A DNA stretch of 64,000 nucleotides. Origin: Aplidium turbinatum (taxonomy: Eukaryota > Chordata > Ascidiacea > Aplousobranchia > Polyclinidae). Shown here one piece after another: positions 10,069 through 22,849 of the stretch; the stretch's first letter is position 1; every line of letters starts with the position of its first letter. The notes under the pieces are model-generated. The model ran no database searches. It was not told where the DNA came from and worked only from the letters and a program-made list of their open reading frames with translations. The stretch is from assembly GCA_918807975.1 (NCBI GenBank), contig OU964929.1:18865197-18929196 (forward strand), given 5' to 3'. The position numbers and the translations under genes were made by a program.

Positions 10069-11522
10069 TCATTCAAACTTGGGCAAAATGCTAAAGAGTT
10101 CAAAAGAGTCTGGTCCGATCAAGTCCGGCAAGCGAGTGGAGTTTTGAATAGAAGGCGTTTGAACTAAGCCCTTTCCAATAACGGCTCTCTTGGAACTTGA
10201 TCGAAATGTTTGCATCTTTTTCCACATTCGGACCTTGGTTGATATGCTCATACGATCACTTGCAAGAGCAAACACAATGTGGCGCTCAATGAGGTACCAC
10301 ATGTGCATGTTGAGTTTTGCCCGAGCAGCAATAGTATTACTTGGGAGCCTTGTTTTTAGTGGGCCGCTTAACCAAGCAAAAATTATTTTACGAACTACAC
10401 CTAAGCAAATTAGGTGCATGTAATCCAATACAAAATGGCTCACAAGTCCAATGTTCAACTCTGTAAGTGGTGAAACTCGAACATGATGATCATCATCAAG
10501 CATAGCGTTAAAGCTAGCATCTGTTCTTAGTCTTTCCTCTGTTTCAGCAAAAATAATCCGTCCATCCCACTCACCTCGCTGAACGCAGCGCTCACATGAG
10601 TTGTAGCCTGAATGCCCTTTAGTACCTTTGAGAAAAGAACGTGCTGGAGCATCACAAATGAAAGCATCAAGTTTAAAAATAAACTGCTTTTCGTCAAGTT
10701 CAATACCTTTTTCAGTAACGTTCTTGACATCTTTCACAAAATCATTCAAATAATCATTTAATGGTGAAGGCTTATGAGGACCTGAGTAGAGAACTACAGC
10801 AAAAGGGCCACTTTCAGAAACTTCTTGGATCATTCCTAAGATTGGCCAAAGCTGTGTATAAGAGCTTTTAAACAATGGAAGGCCATCTACATAACCATTA
10901 AGCGTTAATGTGTCGGTTTTGGAATTTCAATTTGATTGGAATTTATATACCATGAAATGACATTCTCGATGCCTGTGTAATGCAAAAAGCCCCCTGCTAC
11001 CTCTTGAATATCAAGCTCGGTAGGTGTCTTTAGCAAAGTTCTTGCATCTTGTGGAACGTTTAACTTGAAAACTCTAAGAATAGAAAGTAGTACTGACAAT
11101 GCACTCTGAGAAATATAAAATTTTGTGGCCCAGCAAGCAAGACTATATTGAATAGATTCAGGTTCTTCATCATTTGAATCGGAAACAAAGCCAGGATTTG
11201 AGAAGGCAAGATTTTGTTCATATTGATTAAAGGGCAAAGGCAGTGTATCCCCAGCTAATCCACATTGCAACTCAGTACCGGCATCTGAAAGGCCTGTACT
11301 GTTTGCAACTGGTATATTCTCAAAAGAAATTTCGTTATAAGGTAATTCCAAACTACCATGCTCGTCATTGGAAAGGTTTATATATGATGCATAATTTGCG
11401 GCAGGTGAAGACTGAAGATGAGTTCAGTTTTTTCTTTTTAGAATTTGTATGTTTGCATGAATTAAGAATTTGATCCACACTTTGTTGCACACGATGGCGC
11501 TTAGTTCTCTCACATACATCCA
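10069..11522 (-). pseudogene. CACTA/EnSpm-type (Tnp2-like) transposase
   Basis: The amino-terminal segment starts near 11522 (MDVCERTKRHRVQQSVDQIL). It continues through LSVLLSILRVF and ARTLLKTPTELD (11351-10905), then, after a +1 shift, LNGYVDGLPLFKSS. The longest open part, 10875-10069, contains FICDAPARSFLKGTKGHSGY followed by SCERCVQRGEWDGR, the Cys-rich box of animal EnSpm-like transposases, and later VLDYMHLICLGVVRK. These are family landmarks of Tnp2-type DDE transposases. The frame break near 10910 and the adjoining foreign end at 10068 make it a relic. CACTA termini were not located. Confidence 0.8.
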
Positions 11523-12134
11523 TCCAATTAATGGTATAAACTAAAGGTAAAAATTACTATCTAAATAATTCAAATTAAAAGATGTCATTGCCAATAACAA
11601 TATAATAATAAAAACCAAAACGATTGTTAAAAGAAGATATCAGGAGCACAACGTAAACATTTAATCTTTGACACAAGATATAATTTAATACATAGCCTAC
11701 CGGTAGATATAATTTAATACAAGATACGTAATATAATTTAAACCAGGGTAACACAGTAATATTAATTAAAGCTAGAATCAATGTCCCGAATAATACAGTA
11801 GTCCAGGTTTAACATTGCAGCCATGTTCCAAATGTCATTTCTTCCTTTAATGATTTCCTTTACGTGGTGCCGCCGAGTCGTTGTTGTCAAAAGTGTACTG
11901 CTTATTGCTAGTGCACTTGCGAGCCACGTTCCAGCCTTTGCGATTTCTAGCCGACAAACGCTCGAGGCAGTATTTTGAAGGGGAACGCCACACTATATAC
12001 CCAATCAAAACTATACTTAATTGCCTTCAATCAATTGTTTGCTTTTCATTCTGTATTTGTTTAAAAGATCAATATTGAGACAAAAAAAATCTCAAACTCT
12101 AGAGTCTAGACAAATACTGATCGAGATGTATATC
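11523..12134. other. Unassigned spacer
   Basis: No gene-like frame is seen. A short duplicated phrase (ATATAATTTAATACA) occurs at 11677-11725, and AT-rich sequence follows. Confidence 0.5.
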
Positions 12135-12465
12135 ATATTAGTATGGGTTGCCCACAAGCCTTTGACTCACTGTGTGGGTAGCCCATGATTTGCATATAAA
12201 CAAAGTGGGCAGCCTATCAATATTTCATGCTTAGCCATGATCAATAATTTTATGTGTCCAAATTTATTAAAATGCATTTATATGATCACGCATTTGAAGA
12301 TTGGAAGTTTTATATTCCACATTGTCATTTAGCATCACATTCTGCTAAAAAACCCATATTGGGCACATATGGCTAAAACACATAAACCCACATAGAACCC
12401 ACATGCCCACAAGCCCTTTAAAATAGTACATGGGGCCCATATGGGCTTGCTGGCTAGATTTTTAA
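12135..12465. repeat. Probable small inverted-repeat element with GGGC/GCCC-rich ends
   Basis: The left edge has ATGGGTTGCCCACAAGCC and the right edge has CCCATATGGGCTTGCTGG. Several further GCCCACAAGCC/TGGGCAGCC copies lie inside. It looks like a non-autonomous element with imperfect inverted ends. No clean target duplication was identified. Confidence 0.35.
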
Positions 12466-12639
12466 ATTTCTTAAATGTATTATAAATAAACAATTTACTT
12501 CATGAGTTCATGTTTGTATTGTTTAATTTGATATAGAATAATGAAATTGAACAATATTTTCACCAATTTTTTTTTAAAGGCAGTTATTTGGTAATAAATA
12601 CATCGAACAGGCTTCAACAATTTTGCAGACAGTCTTCTT

Positions 12640-12960
12640 TTATTGTCGCACTTGATTCCAAGCATTGACTGCCTCTTGTATGAAAAGTTTCCAAGATTCT
12701 CTGTTGTTTGCTTTGTGCAGCTTATTAGGTGTACTGTACGTTGGTGTTAGTTTTGTCGGTTTGTTGGTTTAATAGAGCTTCGGTAGAGAGTTTGTCTTGT
12801 TGAACCATAGGCATACGAAGCCGAGCAACGTGATCAAGTTTAACATCTTCAAGTTTATTACATTTACATAAACATAAAACTACGCAACAAATTAAGTATC
12901 GAACGTTTTCGACATCACAAGATGTCCTCTTCACGAATAATATACATACAACTTAACTAC
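12640..12960 (-). repeat. Relic with retroelement-like end and hammerhead-like fold
   Basis: The minus strand is open for ~69 codons (12934-12725) and begins KRTSCDVENVRYL, a segment of the kind I associate with ends of Penelope-like or other retroelements; I cannot assign it firmly. The same DNA contains a hairpin resembling stem II of a hammerhead ribozyme, listed separately. Confidence 0.25.
12904..12935 (-). ncRNA. Degenerate hammerhead-ribozyme-like core
   Basis: The minus strand reads GUGAAGAG, a 6-bp hairpin GACAUC-UUGU-GAUGUC, then GAAA. This matches CUGANGA - stem II - GAAA except that the essential first C is G. A convincing stem I and cleavage site were not found, so it is at best a dead motif and may be chance. 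Confidence 0.2.
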
Positions 12961-13233
12961 ATCTGAAAAAAATGCAATGGTTAACTAAATCTATAAACAG
13001 AAAAAGACAAAAACTGCACAGTACTTCTGACTAGCTCAAACTCAACGATATAGGCTCCACGAGAATCAAAGGTAACTGCATCAAAAGGTGTTAAACAGAT
13101 CACATGATATGGTAGAAAGGCAAGGTGCGAAAAAACTAATTACTAAAATACAGAGAACCAACAATACTTGTTGGTTTAAGTAGGTTAATCTTTGTCTGCC
13201 TTGGGCACGCTTCCCTTCAATTTTGCCTGTGAG

Positions 13234-13306
13234 AGTTGCACACAATATGTACATAATAATATTGCACACAATATGTACACAATATGCACACAATATGTAC
13301 AATACA
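13234..13306. repeat. Short tandem repeat (CACACAATATGTA)n
   Basis: Four imperfect copies of CACACAATATG(T/C)ACA occur in a row, with one interruption (ATAATAATATTG). Confidence 0.8.
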
Positions 13307-13309
13307 TTA

Positions 13310-14660
13310 AATGTATAGCCACTAAACATTGTTTTAACATTTTGTTTAGTGCTTTGCTCTTTCTCCATTCTGCTTCATTGAAGCCTGAACTTCATCCCGA
13401 CACATCAGGGTAGACCAGTATTTTTGTGCTGTAATTTTGTAACTTTGCGTCTATGCAGTTTTCCACAACTTTAGCACTTCTTCCTGACATTGAGCCAACG
13501 TTTGCTGTAGCAAATCTGAAGGTCTGTGACGGTTTTCGGAGATCTGTGCCAGGAATTCTGGTCTCTTTAGGCTTTTCCTAGAGTCTGTCATTGAGTTTTC
13601 CCCACTAACCGCACCAGACACTTCGTTCCCAGTAGCTCTATACACTTACATATTATACATTATGATTACAATAAATTCAACGTATTTTGCTGGGTAAAAT
13701 AAACAGTTCACTCATAGTATCATAGACAATACGAAAACTTTTGTCAAGAAAAGAATATGTTGCATGAAACTGCACCTCATCAGAAGAACGAGAAACTTTT
13801 AATTCTTGTTAATTTTAAACAACAAATCTTGATCGACTTTACGCATTAACCTTGTGGTCATATATGCTGCTGTAGAAACTGTGCAAAAATTTTGCTTGCA
13901 TACCCTTGTTGCAGAAAAAAGAATTGCAAAAATAGTGAATGTGCAAATGAATCATTATTTGGACATATGCAGTCTGTATATCAAATTCTCCTCCAGAGAG
14001 AGCACATGATCAATTCACCAGGTGTTTGTACATGTCGGTTGCCACACTGTGGCAACACCAGTCGTTGTTACCAAAGAGAAGTCATATGCATTTTGTTTTA
14101 TGTGTAGTGTAGTTACATTTCTCATGAGGGTAAGAAAACATGTTCATGCATGGTTCAACAATATTTGTACTTTCAACTAAGGTACGTCTTTAAGTTTTCA
14201 TGATTCTATTCCAGTGAAAGAGATGCATAGATATTTTAGTGTGTTTTAATCTGGCCTACGACCTCCACCGCACTGTACTTATTAAAAACAAAGTTCTCTT
14301 ATATTTCTGTGATGATTTGTTGTATTTGACGCACTTTGTTGTATAATTTTGTTTATTGATTTACCCTGTTGATGTTAACATCAGATTTACTGTATGTAGA
14401 AAAGTTTTTTTATCAGTCTTCTGTCAAACTTTTTGTTTTCGTTGTTCAAACTGCACGTGAAATGTTACCTTGTAGCTACTTGGTTGGTGCAATTACAATA
14501 AAACATACAGCCTAATTTTGAATAGAGGTTTTTTCAAACTTGATTACAATACGGTAGACTGGCTAAGAACCATTCGGCTTCTCAGAAAGTCACATTCGTC
14601 AAAATCGTTCACAAAGGCACGCGCTAACCAGTTGAGCATTACCTAAAATTAGAACATAGA
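13310..14660. other. Unassigned spacer
   Basis: I see short open stretches (for example 13892-14107, plus) without recognisable motifs or splice context. No repeat family was recognised. Confidence 0.4.
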
Positions 14661-14668
14661 AAATCTTA

Positions 14669-14760
14669 CCCAGATAGCAAATCAGTTGTTTTTTACATTG
14701 ATTCAACGTCTGCAGACGCCAATGTAATCAATGTAAAAAACGACTGATTTGCTGTCTGGG
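14669..14760. mobile_element. 92-bp hairpin MITE with TA flanks
   Basis: CCCAGATAGCAAATCAGT at the left is matched by ACTGATTTGCTGTCTGGG at the right, and the middle is also self-complementary around ACGTCTGCAGACG. TA lies on both sides (14667-14668 and 14761-14762), as for Tc1/mariner-type target duplications. Confidence 0.75.
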
Positions 14761-14769
14761 TATGGACTC

Positions 14770-17290
14770 TGCTCTTTAATACATCATTATAACGCAAGTT
14801 AAAAATTTTAGGATGACATCATCACAAATTTTATGACGTCATCGTCAAAAAATAAATCTGAGGTCTCTTTTTGTCAGACTAAACCCATTGAGAAATTTCA
14901 AAAGATTGTATGGATTGCCTGAAACAAGCAAAATGCTTTTTCACCACTAGTGGCGCTAAGTGCTGCTTCTTAAACTTATTCCCTTCACAATTCTCAAAAT
15001 GATGTCAAATATCCAAAAGTTGATTTTCACTTGTGAGCTATAGTAAGGCATGGGATGAAAGTGTTTTCAGTGGAAATAGACTCTCACCGTCAGAATCATG
15101 GATAAACAGGTCTAAAATGAGTGATTTTGGCAAAAATGGAAATGTTTAGCCTCTTGAGGTAGAGTACGTATTCCATTATCTGATAGCAAAATGGTTGTCA
15201 TTTTTGAATAATTCTGCATGGTCAAAATCATCGGAAACAATGCGAGAAGCTAAAAAATTTGAAAATCATTGTAGCCTACAGGTGTAGGCTAATATGGTAC
15301 GCTTACCGCACCACTAATTGTGTCGAGGGCCTTTCAGTTGGTATCCTACGCGAGTATGCTTTGTTTTCCATCACAAGAACTGTTTGTAAGCTATTCACAA
15401 CTTTCACCAGAACTGACCCACTCAGCATCATGTTGTTGGCCCACGAACAGTTCTGGTGGTCGGCGCATTAAATACAGATCCCTGATAAAATATATTATGG
15501 TCGTCGGACAACTCAGCATGTGCTTTAACTCTACAATTACATTTTCAGCTAGCCTGTAACAGAAGAAGGTAGTGTGAGAGCACTGGACTGCCCTTCAGAA
15601 TATGACTTTGGTGTATGAATGTGAGACTGTAGTCGCTACAAGCCTACTGCCAAGTCAGCAAATGAGATTTATGTGCTCACGTCGGACTTGCTTGGTCAAT
15701 TGTCATTGCTCGCTAAAGTTAATTTGCTGACTTGCGATATGACAAGTTATGACTTGCTCAGTTTCATCATTTAGCTTAACAACTTCAACCACTTGCTCAA
15801 ATACTGCTAGATTAGTTGTCACTTACGGTACTCAGTTTGCAACTGCTGACTTGTGGGAGACTCAAGATTTATGGCCAAATTTGGCTGAACGTCGGCAAAA
15901 AGTTGATTGGCTAAAAGTGGAAACCACTTTGGCGTGCTGTTGATCAACATATCTCCAATCATTTGCCAGGATAACGAATAAATATCGACGTGGCATGGCA
16001 GGAATTGGATTTTTTCTTTAAGGTGGCTATCTTAAAATTCAAACGTGAAGTAGGCAACCTACTCCTTTTACTTTCCCAATGCTTTATCGGGTGATCTATT
16101 TGAGCTGATGTTATCATTTAACACTGAGACTATGAGTTTTTTTTACTAAGTTATTCATTTAATCGAGGTATCTTATATAGCCTACAGATCAGAACACCTT
16201 TTACTTCCTGACTTTTGCTATAGCCTACGTCATTATTAGATTATTGGGCTACTTTAGCACAAGTGCCCCACTGTCCCCTTAGATCGGCTACTGACATCAC
16301 GGTATTTTAAACGTTTGAGAAATGCTTTATACAGGTCAGTACAAATCAATGTGTTCTATTACAAAGTGCACGTCCGTATTTTAACACGAAAAAGATTAGC
16401 CTATACATGACAAACAAATGCACGAATAACATATGAAACACGGTGACATAGTGTTTTTAATACGGTAACACAAGGTCTGGCGGGTATCAGCATTTTAAAT
16501 GCTGGAAATGCATGTTAGAAACAGGACATATAAGTTAGCTTAGCCTGTGCGCAAACGGGCTTGTTCTCCTCTGTTTTCTTTGTTCTAAGTTTTTATGCTA
16601 TGAAAATAAATAGAAACGATTGTGCACTTTCTGTTTTATTTCTTCCTTTTCTCAAAATTTAGTGACAAGCAAACAAACGACCATTCTTTACCTCAACCAA
16701 ACTAAAAACCAATGAATTTTGCTCAACGTAATCAAAAAATGAAACGTGTAACTTACAAAAAATGTGAGATCATCTGAAGGCAAGCGCGAGACTAATTTAG
16801 TTTCTCACGCGGGCTTGCGGTGATCGAAGCCAAACGTCACAAGCCTACCAACTAGGAAAATCCGGAAAACCGTAAGCTACATTGAGAAATTAACCACTCC
16901 TGTAACCGTAGGCTATAGCCTAGGCTACTAAAGTTACAGTACAAAAACTTATGCTGTATAATGTAGGCTATGTTGACTTGTTATTGCAGCCAGCACTTAT
17001 TGGAGTTGTTAGTACAGCGGTATAATCTATGGTAAGTTTTAATTAAGACTTTAACTTGTCATTATAATTGTTAACTACTTGAATAAGCAATGTGCTTATC
17101 TTGAAATATTGCATTGTTTTATTAGTTTTATTAAGAAGCACTGAAAAAATTTTTTTTCTTTTTAAATCCACTGTTGAAAACCTGCTTGCTCAATGGAGTA
17201 AACTTGGTTAATAGATTAGAATTGAGCGAGCGACTAATTTTTGAAAAAAGGGAAATAGCCTAATTTGCCATTTTTTTCTCCGATTTCTGA
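14770..17290. other. Unassigned spacer
   Basis: No convincing gene is seen. A possible short plus-strand non-coding exon-like segment lies at about 16991-17031 (after TTGTTATTGCAG, before GTAAGT), but it has no partner exons. TAGCCTA-type words are frequent. Confidence 0.35.
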
Positions 17291-17295
17291 GAGGC

Positions 17296-17396
17296 ACGTT
17301 CAGTTCAGTTGTTTTTTTATTTCTGACCATCATATCAAAACAATACACGTCAACATAGCAAAGGTCAAGAAAAAGGTAGAAGCGACAAAACGCGCC
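17296..17396. repeat. Fragment of the palindromic foldback element
   Basis: About 100 bp match the inner arm of the 187-2333 element (CACGTCAACATAGCAAAGGT and GGTAGAAGCGACAAAACGCG). No ends are present, so this is an isolated relic. Confidence 0.8.
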
Positions 17397-17949
17397 CTCT
17401 GAATCTGCTAGCCTACTAACTGAAGGTATGTAATACAGGCATGTTAGAGCAATTTTGTTGAATGAAGCATGACACTCCAAGCCGTGATCGTTTCAAAGCG
17501 GAAATAAGTCTCATTGTTAAAGCAATAAAATGAGTAAAGATCGATAATATTGGCAAGATTGTCTGCTCTTTGTAGGATAAGCAACAGATCAAAAGATGAC
17601 GTTGTGCGCCAACTACGACTTTTTTAAAGTCACCGCTCATAACATAAGTAAATCCAAGATAGGAATTTACTTAAAAGTGCGCAAGGCCAGATGCAATCTG
17701 CAAATGATAACAACTTGCTTCATCCAGAGTGCTGTGTCAAAAGAAGTATGAAAGTTTTTAAGATGCATCTTTTCGATTGTTCTTATTTTGCGTTCAAACT
17801 TATTGATTTGCGTGACATCTCTTCCAAGACATAATTTCTTTCTGATGATTTTGAAGATATTGTCAAATCACTAGACAACCGCATGGCAGACCTAGACAAA
17901 AACAAAATGTATCACACCCTAATCAGGTAGTTGTATAATAACATAAACA

Positions 17950-17955
17950 TTTATT
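17950..17955 (-). promoter_or_regulatory. Polyadenylation signal AATAAA for the secreted VWC/FN1-like gene
   Basis: AATAAA lies on the minus strand about 290 nt beyond the proposed stop codon at 18242-18244. No earlier AATAAA was noticed in the proposed 3' UTR. Confidence 0.5.
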
Positions 17956-18241
17956 TTACAAGTTTATATAGGCTATATAATATATCACATTGACTTCAGT
18001 GACCTAAACAAAAAGAAAATCTGTTTTTCTAATCATGAATGACCACCATAAGCAAAACAAAAAAAACTTTGATTTCATAAAAACTCGTATTAGTTCATGT
18101 AAGAAAAGATACTGAAAAGTCAATACTAAAATCATATCACAATGTGAGGAACATATCTTTCAGCTAGAACTTATTTTTGCGGTACATTGTGACAACTGAC
18201 AAAATATGCTGTATTATAACATAAACAATTAGGTATTGATT

Positions 18242-21200
18242 TTAAAGTCTGAAGAAAACGAGTAAAAAATAAAAGTTGAATTGATTTAATCATTCAGCAG
18301 TTAAGATTCAGTTTTATCAAAATAAAACAAAAGCTTCCCTTTCAGGATATCTTACTTTTCAAAGCTTAAAGAGTGTATTTTTAATAAAATCACATGGATT
18401 GTTCTATGTGACGTGTTTTTACCTTTTGGTTCTGGAAGCACGGCTTTTGGACACACATCGAGTGTATCCATTGGGTCCGTAACACGTACACATCATCTGT
18501 AAACTCTTTCCGTTGCTTTTATGAACGTACGGCCATTGGTCACATCGGTGTTTCAGCGCGCAGGTGCGTTTGGAACTTCTAGAAGCTGAAATACATTTTC
18601 ATGGTCAATTGTGGAAATAAACTGAAAAGGCCCGGAAATTAAACTCAGCAAACAAAATCTTTCATTTATACGTTGATTCAACGTCTGTTTGCTTTCTGCG
18701 TGCGTATAGAACTTAAGCACTGAAAACCTCTTATCGTTTCATGAAATTTTATTTATTTATCTTATTAGGTATAAAAGTACACTGTCAGGCATTAAATATA
18801 CTTGCCATATTCATGGTAAAGATGATTTCACAGATAAACTACTTTATAGCTTGGGCTACACTTAAATACAGGAGAAAGAGTTTCAGAACCGGATGTGTAT
18901 GATGCACTGACCAGATAAAATATTTTATAGTAATGCACAATCTGCACATTTCTTAAAACATTTCTGTCTAGGTTACGCTGTGTGCCTATTAGTGAAAATG
19001 AAAGTAAAATTAAAAGCTTTTTGTAGTCCAAGGGGTTGCGTTTTCAAGTAAAAAAAAAACACTATTGTTTTACTGTAGCCTATAGGCTAATCATCCTGCC
19101 AAAATACTTACGGCAGCTGAAGCACTGAGCGGTCACATTTGGCACGCAAGCAGGGGGAAGGATAACTGCTGATACTGGTACGCTGTGTGTTTCTGTGGAT
19201 AATTTCAATTTATGAAAATCTGTTGCTGCTGAGAAACTATACGCTTTATTATTGTAGAAATAACTTAATCACTAATCAGTCACTTCCTAAATGGTTTATG
19301 ATGAAATTAACCAGATGTTACAAAATTGTAAAGAGTATGCTATCAGTTCAATTCTGCAGCATCTCAAAGGTAGGCCCTTCACAGTTGCACATCAATCGAA
19401 GTAATGTGAGAAATTAAGTAGAACGATTCATTCCTCTTTAGTTTAAATTTTCAAACACCATGTTTCACTTTGGAAAAAATACAAAACAAAACAATAAAGC
19501 ACAACTTTACTAGATTGTTGTAAAACTTACTTAAACACTGGCACTGGTAGACTCCTCTTAGTTTTCCCAGGCAAACGCATGTGCATGATCCATTGCCCCA
19601 TTTCTGGCCAACTTTATAAAACTTTCCAGTCTGCAAAGAAGACTTGTATCATTTAGGTTTTATTCTATCAGCCTACGATTTATTTGTGAAAAAACGATAT
19701 GCATTTTAATACCATATTTAATTCAAAGAAAAGTTATTGAGAACGTTTAATAGCATAACTTATACTGTAAAGTCCACACTATTCAAACACAAATCTTGAG
19801 CTACAATTTTCTTTCAATCGTCTACGAAGGGAAAAAGCGCAATAGCTGCTACAATCAATGCAAGAACGTGTAAAAGGACTAAGAAAACAGAAAAGAACCT
19901 GAAACTTTGTCTGCAATGTAATTCCTACCGGAAAACTTGTCAAAAAAATGATTTTAGAAGCTAATTTGATCATGACTGTTAATTTTTGTTTGCAACACCT
20001 ACCGCTTCGTCTTTGCATTTTTCTCCACCAGGGGGACAAGTATACGAATACGAGCATCCACATTTCATTTTGGGCTTGCAACCGGGAGGAAAACTGAATG
20101 GTGGGCACCTGTCACGTGTGAAATGTATTGATTGAGTAAAAAATACTGCTCTTAAGTTTTATGATATATCAAAACTGTTGCAGGTAGAACACTCTCTCGA
20201 GCGGGAATAAAGTTTACAACAACCAGCTGAAGTATACCTTAAGCCCCGTAGGGTTGGCAGGGGGGTTAAGGGGTACTTTTGGGCCCGGACCTAGGATGAT
20301 TTTAAGGTAAACCATTTTAAGCGGCCTGGGACTTGAAGAAAATATCGCGTATTCTTTGGATACATGACGTTTTTCTTGAAAATGTTTTAATTCGGAGCCT
20401 GAGAGTCTTATTAATACCGGGCCTAAATTATCCTCTCAACGGCCTTGTTTAGGCCTATTCATGGTCCCATGGGGCTGGAGTTTTGACATCTGCCGATAAT
20501 TTTTTTGTTTAAAAGTGGTCAAGCACCATACTCAAATGTAATATTCCAGAAAACGCATATCATTTCGACTTAGCCTACTGTGCAATTTATCCAATTCACT
20601 AGACGGCAAGAAAAAATACCAGTCTTCTTTAAAACCTGCTGCTAAACAATATTCTTCTGTTAAGTTGCTTAATCTCTTTATTTCTTTTTTTTGAGAGGTA
20701 GCAATTTGGTTATCGAATTTCAATAAATAGAAGTCAAAGCTAATAAGCTATGCAAACCCAAAAAGAAAAATGCACTTGGGCTATAAGACTAATTCGACTG
20801 CAGGAGTATAGTAAGCTTGCATTTCACAATCTCAATTACATTAGTCTACTACACATTAGTCTATTTTTGCTTTACCTTCTGGAACAGTTTCCAAAAGCTT
20901 TTCCGTTATCCTTGAACGCGCATGTGCAATTGTACATGCAGCCTTTGAACGTATGTTGGAATTGGTCACCTTCCTCATAACGAATTTTATTGAGAATGCA
21001 TCTTCCTGTTCAAAACACAAAACGCTTATTCGTAGATAAAGCAAAGGCTCTTCAATCTTCATACCTCCCAAACTTGTGTGTTAGTCTACACTTTTCCAGG
21101 GTGTATAAAATGTTTGACCGTAATGCAAAGGCCCTGTGCAAAGGTTAAAAGGTCCAGCAAATGCTTTAGTTAGTTGGTTCAACAGCCTGTTTTGTAAACC

Positions 21201-22360
21201 ATGTAGCTACTTTTAGAGCAGCGGTGTTAAAATTGGGTAAGACAAGTTGGTAATCCACTTTTCAAACTAATTCGTGATCTAATTATTTCCAAAATAACCC
21301 CAGGCAAAGACCACCATTATTTGTTGAATGGTATAAGGTTTTCAAATGGAAACGTTCATTTTTCATCAGGAGCTGCAAGCTGCTCGGAAAATTAACATCA
21401 ACTTTTTAGTTATAGCCTACATTGATCATTCGTTATTAGCTTTTACAACTTGAAACTTGTAAGCTAAATTGGAGTAATAAAGCGATTAACAATCATCATT
21501 TTTGAAAATACAATAGATTTATTCTTTCAGAAGTAACCGTAGAAAAGAGTCAAATCAAGTGGAAGTTTGAATTTGTTTTATTGCTCTTGTATTTGTCTGT
21601 TTGGCCAGTTTCTTATTTTCCACTCTTTGGTTCACCAAACGTAGCCTATTTATGTTTTCAAACTGATTATTTAAAGCAAAGTGCTGTGGACAGCAATATT
21701 TCATTTTTTTTACTGAAGGATACTTTTGGGAAGGAGTTTTAAAAGGTAAACACTAATATCGACAGCTATATAGTATCAAAAAATGTTTTTTTAACCTTTC
21801 AAACTCTATCATTGCCAAACATCCAACAACGATTTCCGGCTACAAACCATATCTTAGCATTCTCAAAAAATTTATACATTTTAATCGGACTTTTAAAACA
21901 TCGTTAAAAAGGTTTTATGGCTTAGTATACTGTGCAGACAGTGTAGCGTAGACTAACATTAATGTTACATAAAGTTTTAAAAAAATGTAAAAGTGTGGAC
22001 TGTGGAGCCTTGTTTTGACTCGAATTGATAAATATTGCTGATGTTTTAGATTAGAAGAACATTTAACTGTATTCTACTAAGTTGTTGTGAAGGACTGAAC
22101 TCTGTTTGTTTGGTTTAGACGTATAAAGTAAATATTTTCCGTTTGTTTTTAATAGAGATAAAGTAACTGAAGAAAACGCAAAATATAACTTATATTTTCA
22201 TTAAAGCATACATGCTCTGAGATTGACATTTTTTGTGATTTTTGTAACACTTACTAGATGTAGCAGGAGTAGGGTTTGGCTTGACATTTTTGCACCAACA
22301 AGTGTCCATCCATGAAATGGCCAAGATCAACAAAATGCTTGTACAAAATCGTGCCTTCAT
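18242..22360 (-). CDS. Secreted cysteine-rich protein with VWC / fibronectin type I-like modules (7 exons)
   Basis: Exons on the minus strand are 22360-22255, 21005-20876, 20108-20003, 19630-19531, 19165-19112, 18585-18423 and 18248-18242 (stop). Each internal boundary has AG/GT sites. Phases agree throughout (1, 2, 0, 1, 1, 2), and the total is 666 nt (221 residues plus stop). The start ATG (22358-22360) opens a signal peptide, MKARFCTSILLILAISWMDT. Exons 2-3 form a VWC-like module (GCMYNCTC, then CPPFSFPPGC and KCGC). Exon 4 resembles fibronectin type I (TGKFYKVGQKWGNGSCTCVC). Exons 5-6 end with NGKSLQMMCTCYG and TRC, again FN1/VWC-like. About 24 cysteines are present after the signal. This suggests an extracellular matrix or growth-factor-binding protein; the exact family is not recognised. 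The last tiny exon is the weakest part. Confidence 0.75.
20228..20475 (+). repeat. Old dispersed repeat inside an intron (copy 1)
   Basis: It shares a long, diverged match with the reverse complement of 34225-34400, with landmarks GATGATTTTA, TATTCTTTGGATA and GAGAGTCTTATTA/CAGAGTCTTTTAGGG. The family is unknown. It lies in the intron between exons 2 and 3 of the secreted-protein gene, next to exon 3. Confidence 0.5.
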
Positions 22361-22685
22361 TTTCAGTTGCACACAGTTTATTGTAGGAAGAACTGAAACA
22401 AGCTAAACGTAGGCTATGGAATAATTGATCAATTCAAAATAATGAAAAATATAGAAAAGTAGGCCTAGGCTACTAGCTACCAGGCCTGTAAAAATCTAAA
22501 TTTAATTTATCGAACCGCTTTCTTCTTGTGATAACCTATACCTAATTTTAATTCTACCACTTTAAAAGCAATTGGACCTCTTTAGGCTTTCACTGATTAT
22601 CACATTCGTTCGATATTAATTTGTTTTACAATCTTCCAAATCATTTTTTTATTAAAACATTTGTGTGGGAGCTGCTTTCCGTTAC

Positions 22686-22845
22686 CGGCGCAATATATTA
22701 TCTGTTAAATCATTGACTTGAAAACGAAGCCATGGGTTAGTTTTGCAACTGCAAACTACCATTTTAGGCAATGCCACTTCTGTCAATTGTGGTTCAATTT
22801 TTGTCAGTGCCTCTGCTTTTATGAGATTCGCTAGAATGGAAGACA
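22686..22845 (-). other. Possible isolated coding exon
   Basis: An open stretch of ~53 codons on the minus strand follows a good acceptor (CTATTTTTGCGACTGCAG) and ends at a weak donor (GTAACG). It includes KMVVCSCKTNPWLRF. It lies ~325 bp upstream of the secreted-protein start and has no recognised homology or partner exons. It could be chance. Confidence 0.2.
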
Positions 22846-22849
22846 CTGC

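Noticed and set aside
15259-15559. Overlapping short plus-strand open frames
   Set aside because: No conserved motif or splice structure is seen, and two frames overlap as expected by chance.
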